Assembly: GCA_030653985.1 (NCBI GenBank)
Contig: JAURYJ010000054.1
Location: 1 to 64,000 of the forward strand
DNA from: Methylobacter sp.
GTDB lineage: Bacteria > Pseudomonadota > Gammaproteobacteria > Methylococcales > Methylomonadaceae
Direction: 5' to 3'
DNA length: 64,000 nucleotides
The position numbers and the translations under genes are program-made. Positions 54,624 through 63,367 of the stretch are shown here, piece by piece; positions within the stretch are counted from its first letter, which is position 1; every line of letters begins with the position of its first letter. The notes beneath the pieces were generated by a model. The model did not search any database and was not told the origin of the DNA. It saw only the letters and a program-made list of their open reading frames with translations.

Positions 54624-54713
54624 GGGCGGCGACTTTAGTGACGCATTGCCGGTGTGGCGGCGACTTTAGTCGCCGATTGAATATATTGACCGGGCGACTA
54701 AAGTCGCCGCCAC
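54624..54713. repeat. GGCGGCGACTTTAGT repeats forming a 21-bp perfect hairpin
   Basis: Arms 54654-54674 and 54693-54713 are perfect inverted repeats (outer GTGGCGGCGACTT). A third copy of the same word lies at about 54625-54639. The GGCGACTWWAGTCGCC core is itself palindromic. No T-run follows. It is a REP-type element between divergent dtd and the pfp 3' side. Confidence 0.75.
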
Positions 54714-54730
54714 AACCAGACGGGGCATAT

Positions 54731-54800
54731 TAGCCCGTTGTTTACGTTTCATGCCTACTGTGTAGGCTCAGGCTGGCATTAAATCGTCAACAACGGGGCT
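54731..54800. repeat. Second palindromic element beside dtd
   Basis: TAGCCCGTTGTTTACG (54731-54746) and CGTCAACAACGGGGCT (54785-54800) are near-perfect inverted arms, with a further ATGCC/GGCAT pair inside. No gene is present up to 54871. Confidence 0.55.
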
Positions 54801-54871
54801 GAAAAACCCGTATCGCTTGTGGAGTCTTGAGATTGAAAACCAGCACAAGCTGATGCTTATAGGCGATTATT

Positions 54872-56101
54872 TTAATGCCCAACTTCTACCTTAGCACCTT
54901 TAGCCTGACCAATTTCAGCCAAGGTTTTATCAAACCAGGCTGTATCCAGGTCAAAAGGCTTGCCGCCTTTGATACGGGGAAATTCAATCGCACGCAGGAC
55001 AAAGCCTTTATCGTCATCATGACCGATAACGCCGGACTCACGACGGAACGCGCATTCGACGGCGAGATCAGCACAAGACTTGATCAGGCGAATGTCCTCA
55101 ACATTAGCCGCAGATGCACGGGCAAAATAACCGGATTTTTGCACCAGGGTTTTTTCCGCACCGATCATTTCGGCAAACTGGTCGCCGAACCATTTACCCG
55201 GATTAACGGCGTCAAGTTTGACGTGACCGAACGCATCGCGCGGCACTTCCTGTCCTTTGGCTTGCATTTCAGCAACGATAGACTCAACGCCGGCTCCTTC
55301 AGAGACGAAGATATTGACGCAATCGACTTTGTCCATCACCGCACGCAAGCGCTTTGCTTCGGCAGCCAAATCGACGGTCATTTCTGGAATAAAAACGCCA
55401 TGCACTTCATAAGTGGCGCGATCCAAACCCAGCTCAGGCAACCATTCGGCGCGATCCAACAATTTACGGTATTCCACAGCGGTAGCTGCAGTCAGCCAGC
55501 CGCAACTGCGTCCCATAACTTCATGGACAATCAGCATACGCGGGTTGGAATTGTTTTCGGCCACCACGTTCCAGAAGTAACGAGCGCCCTGCTCTGCTGC
55601 CGTCCATGCACCCAGCGATTGTTTAATAGGAAACACATCGTTATCGACGGTTTTTGGCAAACCGATAACAGTAAGACCGTAGTCGTTTTTCGCCAGGAAA
55701 GCCGCAAGATCTGCCGCAGCGGTATTGGTATCGTCACCGCCGATCGTGTGCAGAATATCGACGCCGTCTTTAACCAGTTGGTCGGCTGCCACTTTTTGCG
55801 GATCCTGACCTTCTTGTACCAATCCGCGTTTAATGCAGTCTTTAACGTTAGTCAGTTTGACGCGGCTGTTGCCGATCGCCGAACCGCCAAAACGATGTAA
55901 AAGACCGGCTTTTTCACGAATTTCCGGGGTGACCGTATAAAAATCGCCCAGAAGCAGGCCTTTATAGCCGCTACGATAACAGATGATTTCGATGCTGGGA
56001 TCAATTTCAGTATAACGCTCGATAAGGCTGCCGATGGCTGAGTTTAAGCAGGGGGCCAAGCCGCCTGCGGTAAGAATTGCGACTTTTTTAGGTTTGTTCA
56101 T
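54872..56101 (-). CDS. pfp: PPi-dependent 6-phosphofructokinase
   Basis: This protein of about 409 aa has the PPi-type active-site pattern: GGDDTNTAA in place of the ATP-type GGDGT, and PKTVDND with Lys. MGRSCGWL and the substrate-binding HEVMGR are also family features. It interconverts fructose 6-phosphate and fructose 1,6-bisphosphate using pyrophosphate, reversibly, which methanotrophs use in the RuMP cycle. ATG 56101 begins MNKPKKVAILTAGG; the extra upstream frame to 56239 crosses a REP palindrome and is rejected. fbp lies next upstream. Confidence 0.92.
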   Translation of the reverse strand: MNKPKKVAILTAGGLAPCLNSAIGSLIERYTEIDPSIEIICYRSGYKGLLLGDFYTVTPEIREKAGLLHRFGGSAIGNSRVKLTNVKDCIKRGLVQEGQDPQKVAADQLVKDGVDILHTIGGDDTNTAAADLAAFLAKNDYGLTVIGLPKTVDNDVFPIKQSLGAWTAAEQGARYFWNVVAENNSNPRMLIVHEVMGRSCGWLTAATAVEYRKLLDRAEWLPELGLDRATYEVHGVFIPEMTVDLAAEAKRLRAVMDKVDCVNIFVSEGAGVESIVAEMQAKGQEVPRDAFGHVKLDAVNPGKWFGDQFAEMIGAEKTLVQKSGYFARASAANVEDIRLIKSCADLAVECAFRRESGVIGHDDDKGFVLRAIEFPRIKGGKPFDLDTAWFDKTLAEIGQAKGAKVEVGH

Positions 56102-56182
56102 GGAAAACTCAAAGGTGAAATTAAGGAAACGAAATTTTATCATACAGGGCGGCTGTTTTTTAGTCTTTCGCACCGTTGTTAG

Positions 56183-56229
56183 CAACGCTGGAGCGTTGCC
56201 GTATGCATTCCCACGCTGGAGCGTGGGAA
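56183..56229. repeat. REP-like paired palindromes upstream of pfp
   Basis: CAACGCTGGAGCGTTG (56183-56198) is followed by TTCCCACGCTGG-AGCGTGGGAA (56208-56229). Both share the CGCTGGAGCG core. No gene function is implied. The element lies in the leader of pfp. Confidence 0.75.
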
Positions 56230-56283
56230 CGATGACCATACGAATACTTTCACAGTCTCCGTAGTGGAACGATAGACGATTTT

Positions 56284-56325
56284 TAGCCTTTAGCCTTTAA
56301 CCTTTAACCTTTAACCTTTAGCCAA
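56284..56325. repeat. Heptamer (CCTTTAR) repeat block 3
   Basis: About six consecutive units of CCTTTAG or CCTTTAA run into the last codons and stop codon of fbp (stop at 56311-56313). The fbp C-terminus, Ala-Lys-Gly-stop, is therefore written by the repeat. Confidence 0.7.
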
Positions 56326-57318
56326 ATGATACCCGACAATCCGTTCGACCTCGTTTTTCGATCCCAAGATAACCGGAACCCGCTGATGCAGCCCGGTGGG
56401 ATTCATGTCGAGAATACGCTCGCGTCCGGTAGAGCAGGCACCGCCGGCTTGCTCGACAATAAAGGCCATCGGATTGGCCTCGTACATCAGCCGCAGTTTT
56501 CCGGCTCTTGACGGATCGCGCAAATCATACGGGTACATAAAAATCCCGCCACGCGTGAGTATCCGGTAAACCTCAGCTACCATGGACGCAATCCAGCGCA
56601 TATTGAAATCTTTTTCGCGCACACCTTCCGTACCCTGCAAACATTCCTCGATATAACGCTGTACCGGAGGTTCCCAAAACCGCTGGTTCGACATATTGAT
56701 GGCAAATTCACTGGTCTCAACAGGAATCGTCATAGCGGGATGAGTCAGAATAAATTCGCCAATATCCTGATCCAGCGTAAAGCCGTTAACCCCATGTCCG
56801 GTGGTTAAAACCATCATTGTTGACGGGCCGTAAAGCACAAAACCGGCGCAAACCTGCTCTGAACCCTTGCGTAAAAAATCCTCCATCGTTGGTTCCGCAG
56901 CTTCACGGCAACGCAATATTGAAAATATGGTGCCTACCGCCAGGTTGACATCAATATTGGAAGAACCGTCTAACGGATCGAACAACGCCAGATACTTGCC
57001 TTTGGGGTACTGCGAAGGAATGGGGATGATGCCATCAATTTCTTCCGATGCCATACCTGCCAAATGGCCGGTCCAGTTCAGCGCCTCCACCATAATGTCA
57101 TTAGTAATGATGTCCAGTTTCTTTTGCACCTCACCTTGTACATTCTCGGATTCTGCGCTACCCAGCACGCCGACCAGATTGCCCCGATTGACCAAATGCG
57201 AAATTTTCTTACACGCGGTAACCACATCGTTAAGCAACAAAGTAAACGTTCCCGATACCCCCGGCAACCCGCGCTGCTGTTCGATGATAAATTGGGTCAA
57301 AGTAACATGATTAGTCAT
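56311..57318 (-). CDS. fbp: Fructose-1,6-bisphosphatase class I
   Basis: This 335-aa enzyme hydrolyses fructose 1,6-bisphosphate. Metal and substrate motifs are visible: [30 protein letters not shown], and RYIEECLQG. Length matches the class I family. It precedes pfp on the same strand by about 210 bp, placing the one-way and reversible enzymes of the same step side by side. Confidence 0.93.
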   Translation of the reverse strand: MTNHVTLTQFIIEQQRGLPGVSGTFTLLLNDVVTACKKISHLVNRGNLVGVLGSAESENVQGEVQKKLDIITNDIMVEALNWTGHLAGMASEEIDGIIPIPSQYPKGKYLALFDPLDGSSNIDVNLAVGTIFSILRCREAAEPTMEDFLRKGSEQVCAGFVLYGPSTMMVLTTGHGVNGFTLDQDIGEFILTHPAMTIPVETSEFAINMSNQRFWEPPVQRYIEECLQGTEGVREKDFNMRWIASMVAEVYRILTRGGIFMYPYDLRDPSRAGKLRLMYEANPMAFIVEQAGGACSTGRERILDMNPTGLHQRVPVILGSKNEVERIVGYHLAKG

Positions 57319-57579
57319 TCTTTATCGCTCCGATGGTAGGTTGTCTTAGTCAAAAATACTGTTAATAATCACATACTGCTGCTGTGTACGCGAGCTTCAA
57401 TAACAATACAGCCTTGTCGAACAAGACTGCTATCTTATTGTAAATCATAAACTGCGGAAGTACCGAAATCAGCAGGGAGGCGATACAAGAGCATACAGGT
57501 CATAACCATCTCCTAAATCCAAAAGCAAATAACGTATAATCGTTCAGCGCCACCCAATTAACAAAAGAGCATCACCTCA

Positions 57580-57996
57580 ATGTTGCAAATATCCAACCAA
57601 GTCAGTATCCCGGACCATGAGATTGAAGTTCATGCGATTCGTGCACAGGGAGCTGGCGGGCAGAATGTCAATAAAGTTTCAACCGCTGTGCATTTACGCT
57701 TTGATATTAATGCATCATCATTACCCGAGTTTTACAAAGAAAAACTATTGGTTTTAAATGATCAGCGCATTTCAAAAGAAGGCGTTATTGTGATCAAGGC
57801 ACAGCAGTATCGCACCCAGGAAAAGAACAAAGAAGACGCCCTCAGTCGGCTACAGGCATTAATTCAAAGTGTGGCGATAATGCACAAAAAGCGCAAAGCC
57901 ACCCAGCCTACCAAAGGATCAAAATTGAGGCGCTTGGACAGCAAAACCAAACAAGGTCGGCTTAAAGCACTCAGAGGAAATATTAATGACCATTAA
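57580..57996 (+). CDS. arfB: ArfB, alternative ribosome rescue factor
   Basis: This 138-aa protein has the catalytic GGQ in GAGGQNVNKVS and a basic C-terminal tail (KRKATQPTKGSKLRRLDSK, then more Lys/Arg) that enters the mRNA channel of stalled ribosomes. It hydrolyses peptidyl-tRNA on ribosomes lacking a stop codon. Length equals E. coli YaeJ. Confidence 0.92.
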   Translation: MLQISNQVSIPDHEIEVHAIRAQGAGGQNVNKVSTAVHLRFDINASSLPEFYKEKLLVLNDQRISKEGVIVIKAQQYRTQEKNKEDALSRLQALIQSVAIMHKKRKATQPTKGSKLRRLDSKTKQGRLKALRGNINDH

Positions 57997-58031
57997 CCTG
58001 GTGCCCCATCAACACACGCGGAAAAATAACC

Positions 58032-58508
58032 ATGTTGGTTTTGCAAATAATCACCAAACAATGGGATAAAAGTCAACGAACGGCAGCACATGTTTTAGCT
58101 CGAACGACTATTCCAGACCGACACCCCGTCATCTTTCCGCCCGCTTTTTATGCTGTCAATAAGCACTGCGTCATAGATCGGCACGGCGATGATAGACAAG
58201 GCGGCCGCTTAAAATATGCATCATTAGCCGACGGAAAAATTCAATTTGACCGGTTTCAACTGAATTTAGACGATAAAGTCATTGGGTATTCTGGCCGCAC
58301 TCAATCCGATAAAACGCCTAGCGTCATCGGATCACTGGATAATCAATGGCTACAATGCAAATATACCGACAGACACAGCGTCTTCGAGAGCGACTTTTAT
58401 TATTGGCTGTATGAAGAAGTGACGCTAAATGCTATTTACCTCAGTGAATTTAACGAAAAAATTTTTATGGGTATTGAACCTGCACTTGTTTTTGAAGATT
58501 TTCAATGA
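58032..58508 (+). CDS. Unknown 158-aa cytosolic protein
   Basis: The protein is soluble, with no signal or membrane helix and many aromatic and charged residues. YYWLYEEVTLNAIYLSEFNE near the C-terminus may be a helical contact region. No family is recognised. It starts 36 bp after arfB in the same direction and may be co-transcribed. The codon pattern looks coding throughout. Confidence 0.65.
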   Translation: MLVLQIITKQWDKSQRTAAHVLARTTIPDRHPVIFPPAFYAVNKHCVIDRHGDDRQGGRLKYASLADGKIQFDRFQLNLDDKVIGYSGRTQSDKTPSVIGSLDNQWLQCKYTDRHSVFESDFYYWLYEEVTLNAIYLSEFNEKIFMGIEPALVFEDFQ

Positions 58509-58630
58509 TTCGTAGACCAAGAACAGAGGCGATCTGATTTTGATTAAGCTAGGTGCAGTTTGCAGGCTCATTGTATAATTTAACGCTATGTTTTTTACTG
58601 ACTTCCTAAAACCTAAGGATTGATTGCAAT

Positions 58631-59371
58631 ATGCTTCCAGAAAAACGCTTAACTCGTCGTCGTGGAATTTATTTACTGCCTAATTTGTTTACCACGGGAG
58701 CCCTATTTTCCGGTTTCTATGCGATTACTTCAGCAATGGGCGGGCGCTACGAAACCGCTGTTATCGCCATTTTTGTCGCGATGATTCTGGATGGTCTGGA
58801 TGGTCGGGTGGCGAGGTTGACTCATACGCAAAGCGAATTCGGCGCTCAATACGACAGTCTTTCAGACATGGTTTCATTTGGCGCAGCACCCGCTTTGGTG
58901 ATGTATTTATGGGCGTTTTCGAGCCTCGGCAAAGTGGGTCTGTTTGCTGCTTTTGTCCATACGGCGGGCGGTGCATTAAGACTGGCGCGCTTTAATACTC
59001 AGCTGCAAACAGCCGACAAGAATTATTTCCAGGGACTCCCCAGTCCTGCCGCCGCCGCGATTCTTGCCGGATTCATCTGGATATGTCTGGAGTATAAATA
59101 CGACATCGAACTATTCAAATATTTTGCGCTGGTGTTAACGATCAGCACCGGCTTGCTGATGGTCAGTAATTTTCGTTATTCCAGCTTTAAAAGCATCGAT
59201 TTAAAAGGCAAAGTGCCTTTTATTGTCGCGATTGCCGTGATGCTGGGGATCGCTTTTGTGATGGCGCAGCCGCAAACAATGTTGTTCCTGTTGTTTTTAG
59301 GCTATGCGATTTCAGGCCCGGTGATTACCTTGGTCATGCGCAGACGCAAGCTGCAGGAGCGTAAAGCGTAA
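58631..59371 (+). CDS. pssA: CDP-diacylglycerol-serine O-phosphatidyltransferase
   Basis: This 246-aa membrane enzyme makes phosphatidylserine from CDP-diacylglycerol and serine. The CDP-alcohol phosphotransferase motif is complete: DGLDGRVARLTHTQSEFGAQ followed by YDSLSD. About seven hydrophobic helices follow. TATAAT at 58574-58579 may be its -10 box, without a clear -35. It is of the membrane-type PssA. Confidence 0.9.
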   Translation: MLPEKRLTRRRGIYLLPNLFTTGALFSGFYAITSAMGGRYETAVIAIFVAMILDGLDGRVARLTHTQSEFGAQYDSLSDMVSFGAAPALVMYLWAFSSLGKVGLFAAFVHTAGGALRLARFNTQLQTADKNYFQGLPSPAAAAILAGFIWICLEYKYDIELFKYFALVLTISTGLLMVSNFRYSSFKSIDLKGKVPFIVAIAVMLGIAFVMAQPQTMLFLLFLGYAISGPVITLVMRRRKLQERKA

Positions 59372-59573
59372 AATCTGCTTGAGGCCGCACAGCCATTGGC
59401 GTATAGTCACGACCATGTTTATTCAAATAATCCCTGCATTTCAAATCCCGCTTTCCGGCACACTTGCTGCCGGAACTGCCTTGCGTGCCTGGCTATACCT
59501 GCCTTTAAGATACCTGCCCTGATGGGCAATCAATCTATTTCCATTTAATACTTATACCCTCCTATTTCCCTAT

Positions 59574-59609
59574 ATCGACGTAACCGTCGATAGCTCTCCA
59601 TCGATGGAG
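59574..59609 (+). promoter_or_regulatory. Paired leader hairpins covering the leuA ribosome site
   Basis: ATCGACG-TAAC-CGTCGAT (59574-59591) is a 7-bp stem with a 4-nt loop. It is followed 4 bp later by the self-complementary CTCCATCGATGGAG (59596-59609), whose right half contains the GGAG used for leuA at 59615. In single-stranded RNA, pairing of this site would mask initiation. A role in leucine-linked control is only inference. Confidence 0.55.
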
Positions 59610-59614
59610 TTTTT

Positions 59615-61159
59615 ATGAATGACAAATTAATAATATTCGACACAACCTTGCGCGATGGCGAGCAAAGCCCCGGCGCATCCATGACTCGCGAGGAAAAAGT
59701 CAGAATTGCCAAGGCTTTGGAGCGTTTAAAGGTTGACGTGATTGAGGCCGGTTTTCCTGCAGCCAGTCCCGGCGATTTTGAAGCTGTACAAGCCGTAGCC
59801 AATATCATCAAAGACAGCGTGGTATGCGGACTAGCCAGAGCGCTGGACAAAGATATAGATCGTGCAGGCGAAGCGCTAAAAGGCGCTAACCGGGCGCGAA
59901 TTCATACCTTCATCGCCACGTCACCGATCCATATGCAAATGAAGTTGCAGATGCAGCCGGAGCAGGTCATCGAATACGCGGTCAGGGCGGTTAAACGCGC
60001 CCGGCAATATACCGATGATGTCGAATTTTCCCCGGAAGATGCAGGACGCTCGGATGAAGACTTTTTGTGTCGGATATTGGAGGCGGTTATTAATGCCGGG
60101 GCCACGACACTGAATATTCCGGATACCGTCGGTTACAGCGTTCCACAGCAATTCGGCGCGACTATTGCGAATCTGATCCGTCGCATCCCCAATTCGGACA
60201 AGGCCATTTTTTCGGTGCATTGCCACAATGATCTAGGGCTTGCGGTGGCCAATTCCTTATCGGCGGTCATGAACGGCGCACGCCAGGTTGAATGCACGAT
60301 TAACGGCTTGGGTGAACGCGCCGGCAATGCCTCCTTGGAAGAAGTAGTCATGGCTGTGCGTACTCGTAAGGATGTATTTACCTGCCAAACCGGCATAGAC
60401 ACCCGCGAAATTTTGACCTGCTCAAAGCTGGTATCGTCAATCACCGGTTTTCCGGTACAGCCCAACAAAGCGATCGTTGGTGCGAATGCCTTTGCCCATG
60501 AGGCGGGCATCCATCAGGACGGCGTATTAAAAAGCCGCGAGACCTATGAAATCATGCGCGCCGAAGATGTCGGCTGGACCGCTAACCGTATGGTGCTGGG
60601 CAAACATTCAGGCCGGAATGCGTTTAAGAGCCGCATCAGTGAACTGGGCTTTGAGTTCGGCTCAGAAGAAGAGCTGAACGAAGCGTTTGCCCGCTTTAAG
60701 CAACTGGCCGATAAAAAGCACGAAATCTTTGACGAAGATTTGCAAACATTGATCTCGGAAGCCGGTTTTGAGGCAGAAGATGAGCATATCAAACTGATCG
60801 CCCTCAAAGTGTGTTCGGAAACCGGCGAAATACCCAACGCAACCGTTACCTTACGTGTCGACAATAAAGAAGTCACCGGTAATGCCGAAGGCGGCGGCGC
60901 TGTAGATGCCAGTTTAAAAGCCATAGAAAAACTGGTGCAGTCTGAAGCCACGCTGGAACTTTATTCGGTTAACAGTATCAGCAACGGCACCGATGCTCAG
61001 GGCGAGGTGACCATTCGCCTTGAAAAAGCAGGCCGGATTGTTAACGGCTTGGGTGCCGATACCGACATTGTTATCGCCTCTGCTAAGGCTTATATCAATG
61101 CCTTAAATAAGCTGCACAGCCCCGATCAACGCAGGCATCCTCAAAAAGGGGATGTTTGA
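59615..61159 (+). CDS. leuA: 2-isopropylmalate synthase
   Basis: This 514-aa enzyme condenses 2-ketoisovalerate with acetyl-CoA, the first step of leucine synthesis. [33 protein letters not shown] and [15 protein letters not shown] mark the catalytic barrel. The C-terminal part (about 390-514) is the LeuA regulatory domain that binds leucine. Start ATG 59615 follows GGAG by 5 bp, within a hairpin. Confidence 0.94.
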   Translation: MNDKLIIFDTTLRDGEQSPGASMTREEKVRIAKALERLKVDVIEAGFPAASPGDFEAVQAVANIIKDSVVCGLARALDKDIDRAGEALKGANRARIHTFIATSPIHMQMKLQMQPEQVIEYAVRAVKRARQYTDDVEFSPEDAGRSDEDFLCRILEAVINAGATTLNIPDTVGYSVPQQFGATIANLIRRIPNSDKAIFSVHCHNDLGLAVANSLSAVMNGARQVECTINGLGERAGNASLEEVVMAVRTRKDVFTCQTGIDTREILTCSKLVSSITGFPVQPNKAIVGANAFAHEAGIHQDGVLKSRETYEIMRAEDVGWTANRMVLGKHSGRNAFKSRISELGFEFGSEEELNEAFARFKQLADKKHEIFDEDLQTLISEAGFEAEDEHIKLIALKVCSETGEIPNATVTLRVDNKEVTGNAEGGGAVDASLKAIEKLVQSEATLELYSVNSISNGTDAQGEVTIRLEKAGRIVNGLGADTDIVIASAKAYINALNKLHSPDQRRHPQKGDV

Positions 61160-61160
61160 T

Positions 61161-61188
61161 TAAGGCGAAAGACGAAAGGTAAAAGGTT
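61161..61188. repeat. Heptamer repeat block 4
   Basis: AAGGCGAAAGACGAAAGG (reverse of the CCTTTCG units) fills the gap between leuA and the glycosylase gene, including its ribosome site. Confidence 0.6.
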
Positions 61189-61848
61189 TTGGATAACGCA
61201 ACGCGCCTGCAATACCTCGAAGCGATGGGCATTGATGTCTGGCTGCCCAGAGCCGATAACCTGCTAGCGCCGAACATTATCGCTGAACCGACCGACAGCT
61301 GGGAAGTCTTGCAAGCTGAAGTCGCTCCATGCACGCGGTGCGCTTTGTGTAAATCCCGCAGCCAAACCGTTTTCGGCTCAGGCAATAAACACGCCGACTG
61401 GATGATAGTCGGCGAAGCGCCCGGGCAAAGCGAAGATCGGCAAGGCTTGCCTTTTGTCGGCACGGCAGGCCAACTGTTAACGGAAATGCTAAGAGCTATC
61501 GACCTTGACCGGGAACAGGTCTTTATAACCAATGTGGTCAAGTGCAGACCTCCCGATAACCGAGAACCCAAGTCCATCGAAGTTGAAACCTGCAAAGCTT
61601 ATTTGCTGCGACAACACGCACTCATCAAACCGAAAATTATTCTGGCTTTAGGCCATGTTGCCGCGCAGGCCTTGTTAAACACTGATGAGTCGATAGCCGA
61701 ACTAAGAGGCAAAATACACACTTTAAATGATACGCCGGTTGTTGTAACCTATCACCCGGCGCACTTATTGAGATCATTACTGGACAAGCATAAAGCCTGG
61801 GCAGATCTAAAATTCGCGATGCAAATAATTAAAAACCATCAAAGGTAG
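61189..61848 (+). CDS. Uracil-DNA glycosylase, family 4 (4Fe-4S)
   Basis: This 219-aa enzyme starts at TTG 61189. CTRCALC holds two iron-sulfur cysteines, and further Cys residues occur in VKCRPP and VETCKAY. GEAPGQSEDRQGLPFVG is the active-site motif and TYHPAHLLR the uracil-recognition end. It removes uracil from DNA. An N-terminal ~45-residue extension precedes the core, as in many proteobacterial forms. rimI starts 3 bp after its stop. Confidence 0.9.
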   Translation: MDNATRLQYLEAMGIDVWLPRADNLLAPNIIAEPTDSWEVLQAEVAPCTRCALCKSRSQTVFGSGNKHADWMIVGEAPGQSEDRQGLPFVGTAGQLLTEMLRAIDLDREQVFITNVVKCRPPDNREPKSIEVETCKAYLLRQHALIKPKIILALGHVAAQALLNTDESIAELRGKIHTLNDTPVVVTYHPAHLLRSLLDKHKAWADLKFAMQIIKNHQR

Positions 61849-61851
61849 GTC

Positions 61852-62391
61852 ATGTGGGGAACATTAGAAAAAATAAAAGACTTTATGATTTATGATGCCG
61901 ATAGAGAATTCTACGCCAAAATATTTCCTGATTCGGTAGGCAGGAAAGATTTAATGCGTTTGAGAAAAATGCGCAGCTCCGATTTACCCGGCGTCATGGC
62001 CATTGAAAGAGCCAACTATCACGCTCCCTGGGGAGAGGACATTTTCAGGGATTGCTTTAAAGCTAATTATAGCTGCTGGGTCTGTGAAGAGAATGAGACT
62101 GTGCTGGGTTACAGCATACTTTCGATTAGTGTAGGCGAAGCGCATGTGTTAAATATTTGCGTGGCGGCTGCCGAACAGGGGCAAGGGATAGGCCGTAAAA
62201 TGCTGCAAAACCTTATCGAAACCGCCAGAGGCCGGGCAGAAACCATGTTTCTTGAAGTCAGGCCGTCTAATACCGCCGCCATCGCCCTTTATGAGGACAT
62301 GGGGTTCAATGAAATCGGCATCAGAAAAGGCTATTATCCGGCAGAAAACGGCCGCGAAGATGCGTTAATGCTGGCGTTGCAAATTTTTTAA
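61852..62391 (+). CDS. rimI: Ribosomal protein S18-alanine N-acetyltransferase
   Basis: This 179-aa GNAT acetyltransferase has the acetyl-CoA loop in EQGQGIGRKML and the RimI C-terminus (FLEVRPSNTAAIALYEDMGFNEIG in the usual order, then YYPAENGREDALML). Typical RimI is about 148 aa. An internal ATG at 61954, preceded by AGGAAAG, gives that length and may be the true start. The longer start is kept because it lies 3 bp past the upstream stop and follows AAAGG. Confidence 0.87.
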   Translation: MWGTLEKIKDFMIYDADREFYAKIFPDSVGRKDLMRLRKMRSSDLPGVMAIERANYHAPWGEDIFRDCFKANYSCWVCEENETVLGYSILSISVGEAHVLNICVAAAEQGQGIGRKMLQNLIETARGRAETMFLEVRPSNTAAIALYEDMGFNEIGIRKGYYPAENGREDALMLALQIF

Positions 62392-62398
62392 GATAAAA

Positions 62399-62455
62399 AA
62401 GACGAAAGGCGAAAGGCGAAAACTCACTTCTCGGCCTTCGTCTTTCGTCTATATA
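62399..62455. repeat. Heptamer repeat block 5 with inverted halves
   Basis: GACGAAAGGCGAAAGGCGAA (62401-62420) is followed by CGGCCTTCGTCTTTCGTC (62434-62451), inverted related halves that can fold as a long hairpin between convergent rimI and suhB. It may serve as a bidirectional terminator. Confidence 0.6.
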
Positions 62456-62461
62456 TTTCAA

Positions 62462-63256
62462 TTATTTTAAATTATCCGTCACATACGGCTCGATAAGCTG
62501 GTACATGATCTGATGCATTTTGGGGCTAGCAGCGATCACGTTGCCTGACTCCAGATACTTATCATTGAAAGAAAAATCGGTAATGACACCGCCTGCTTCT
62601 TTTATCAATAAAAGACCGGCGGCCATATCCCACTCCATCAAGCCTATTTCCCAAAAACCATCCAAGCGACCGGCAGCTACATAGGCCAAATCTAGTGCTG
62701 CAGAACCTGCGCGGCGAATGCCGGCTGAATCAACGGCTATTGCACGGAACATTTTTAAATAAGCATCCATGTGCAAATCGGTTTTAAACGGAAAGCCGGT
62801 GCCGATTAATGCACCTTTCAAACTGTTCTGATTGGTCACCCGAAGACGACGGCTGTTTAACATGGCCCCACCACCGCGTTTGGCGGTGAATAACTCATCG
62901 CGTAACGGGTCGTAAACGACGCCGATTTCAATCTTGCCTTTATGCTTTAGAGCAATGGAAACAGCGTATTGCGGAAAACCGTGCAGAAAGTTGGTGGTGC
63001 CGTCCAGCGGATCAATAATCCAGACAAAATCGTTACCCTGATGCTCGCCGCTTTCTTCTGCCAGGATGCTGTGCTCAGGATAAGCCGTCTTGATAATGTT
63101 GATGATTTCCCGTTCGGCCATACGATCGACCTCACTGGCATAATCGTTTTTACCTTTTTGGTCGACCTTCAGGTGACCGATATTATCTGATGAGCGGAGG
63201 ATCAAGTCGCCGGCGCTTCTTGCGGCACGGACGGCAGTATTTAACATGGGTTGCAT
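62462..63256 (-). CDS. suhB: Inositol-1-monophosphatase family protein SuhB
   Basis: This protein of about 264 aa has the IMPase metal sites: AEESGEH, WIIDPLDGTTNFLHG, and WDMAAGLLLIKEAGG. SuhB dephosphorylates inositol phosphates and in E. coli joins the rRNA antitermination complex. ATG 63256 begins MQPMLNTAVRAARSAG, matching E. coli SuhB MHPMLNIAVRAARKAG; the frame to 63322 is longer but not needed. It is divergent from trmJ, as often seen in gammaproteobacteria. Confidence 0.92.
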   Translation of the reverse strand: MQPMLNTAVRAARSAGDLILRSSDNIGHLKVDQKGKNDYASEVDRMAEREIINIIKTAYPEHSILAEESGEHQGNDFVWIIDPLDGTTNFLHGFPQYAVSIALKHKGKIEIGVVYDPLRDELFTAKRGGGAMLNSRRLRVTNQNSLKGALIGTGFPFKTDLHMDAYLKMFRAIAVDSAGIRRAGSAALDLAYVAAGRLDGFWEIGLMEWDMAAGLLLIKEAGGVITDFSFNDKYLESGNVIAASPKMHQIMYQLIEPYVTDNLK

Positions 63257-63367
63257 AGGCGGATTTATATAAGCATAGACGATTGCAAAGGAGCAATGGT
63301 CGAAAACCCCATATAATACCAAATATTTTGCTAAACTTAGGCTCTTTTTTTAACTAAGGACATCGCC

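Noticed and set aside
54875-55900. 341-aa plus-strand frame opposite pfp
   Set aside because: It is antisense to a clear PPi-phosphofructokinase and has no domain of its own.
56102-56239. 46-residue N-terminal extension of pfp
   Set aside because: It crosses a REP palindrome and precedes the normal family start at 56101.
58551-58579. Full sigma-70 promoter for pssA
   Set aside because: TATAAT is perfect at 58574-58579, but no -35 element occurs at a suitable distance, so only the -10 is mentioned.
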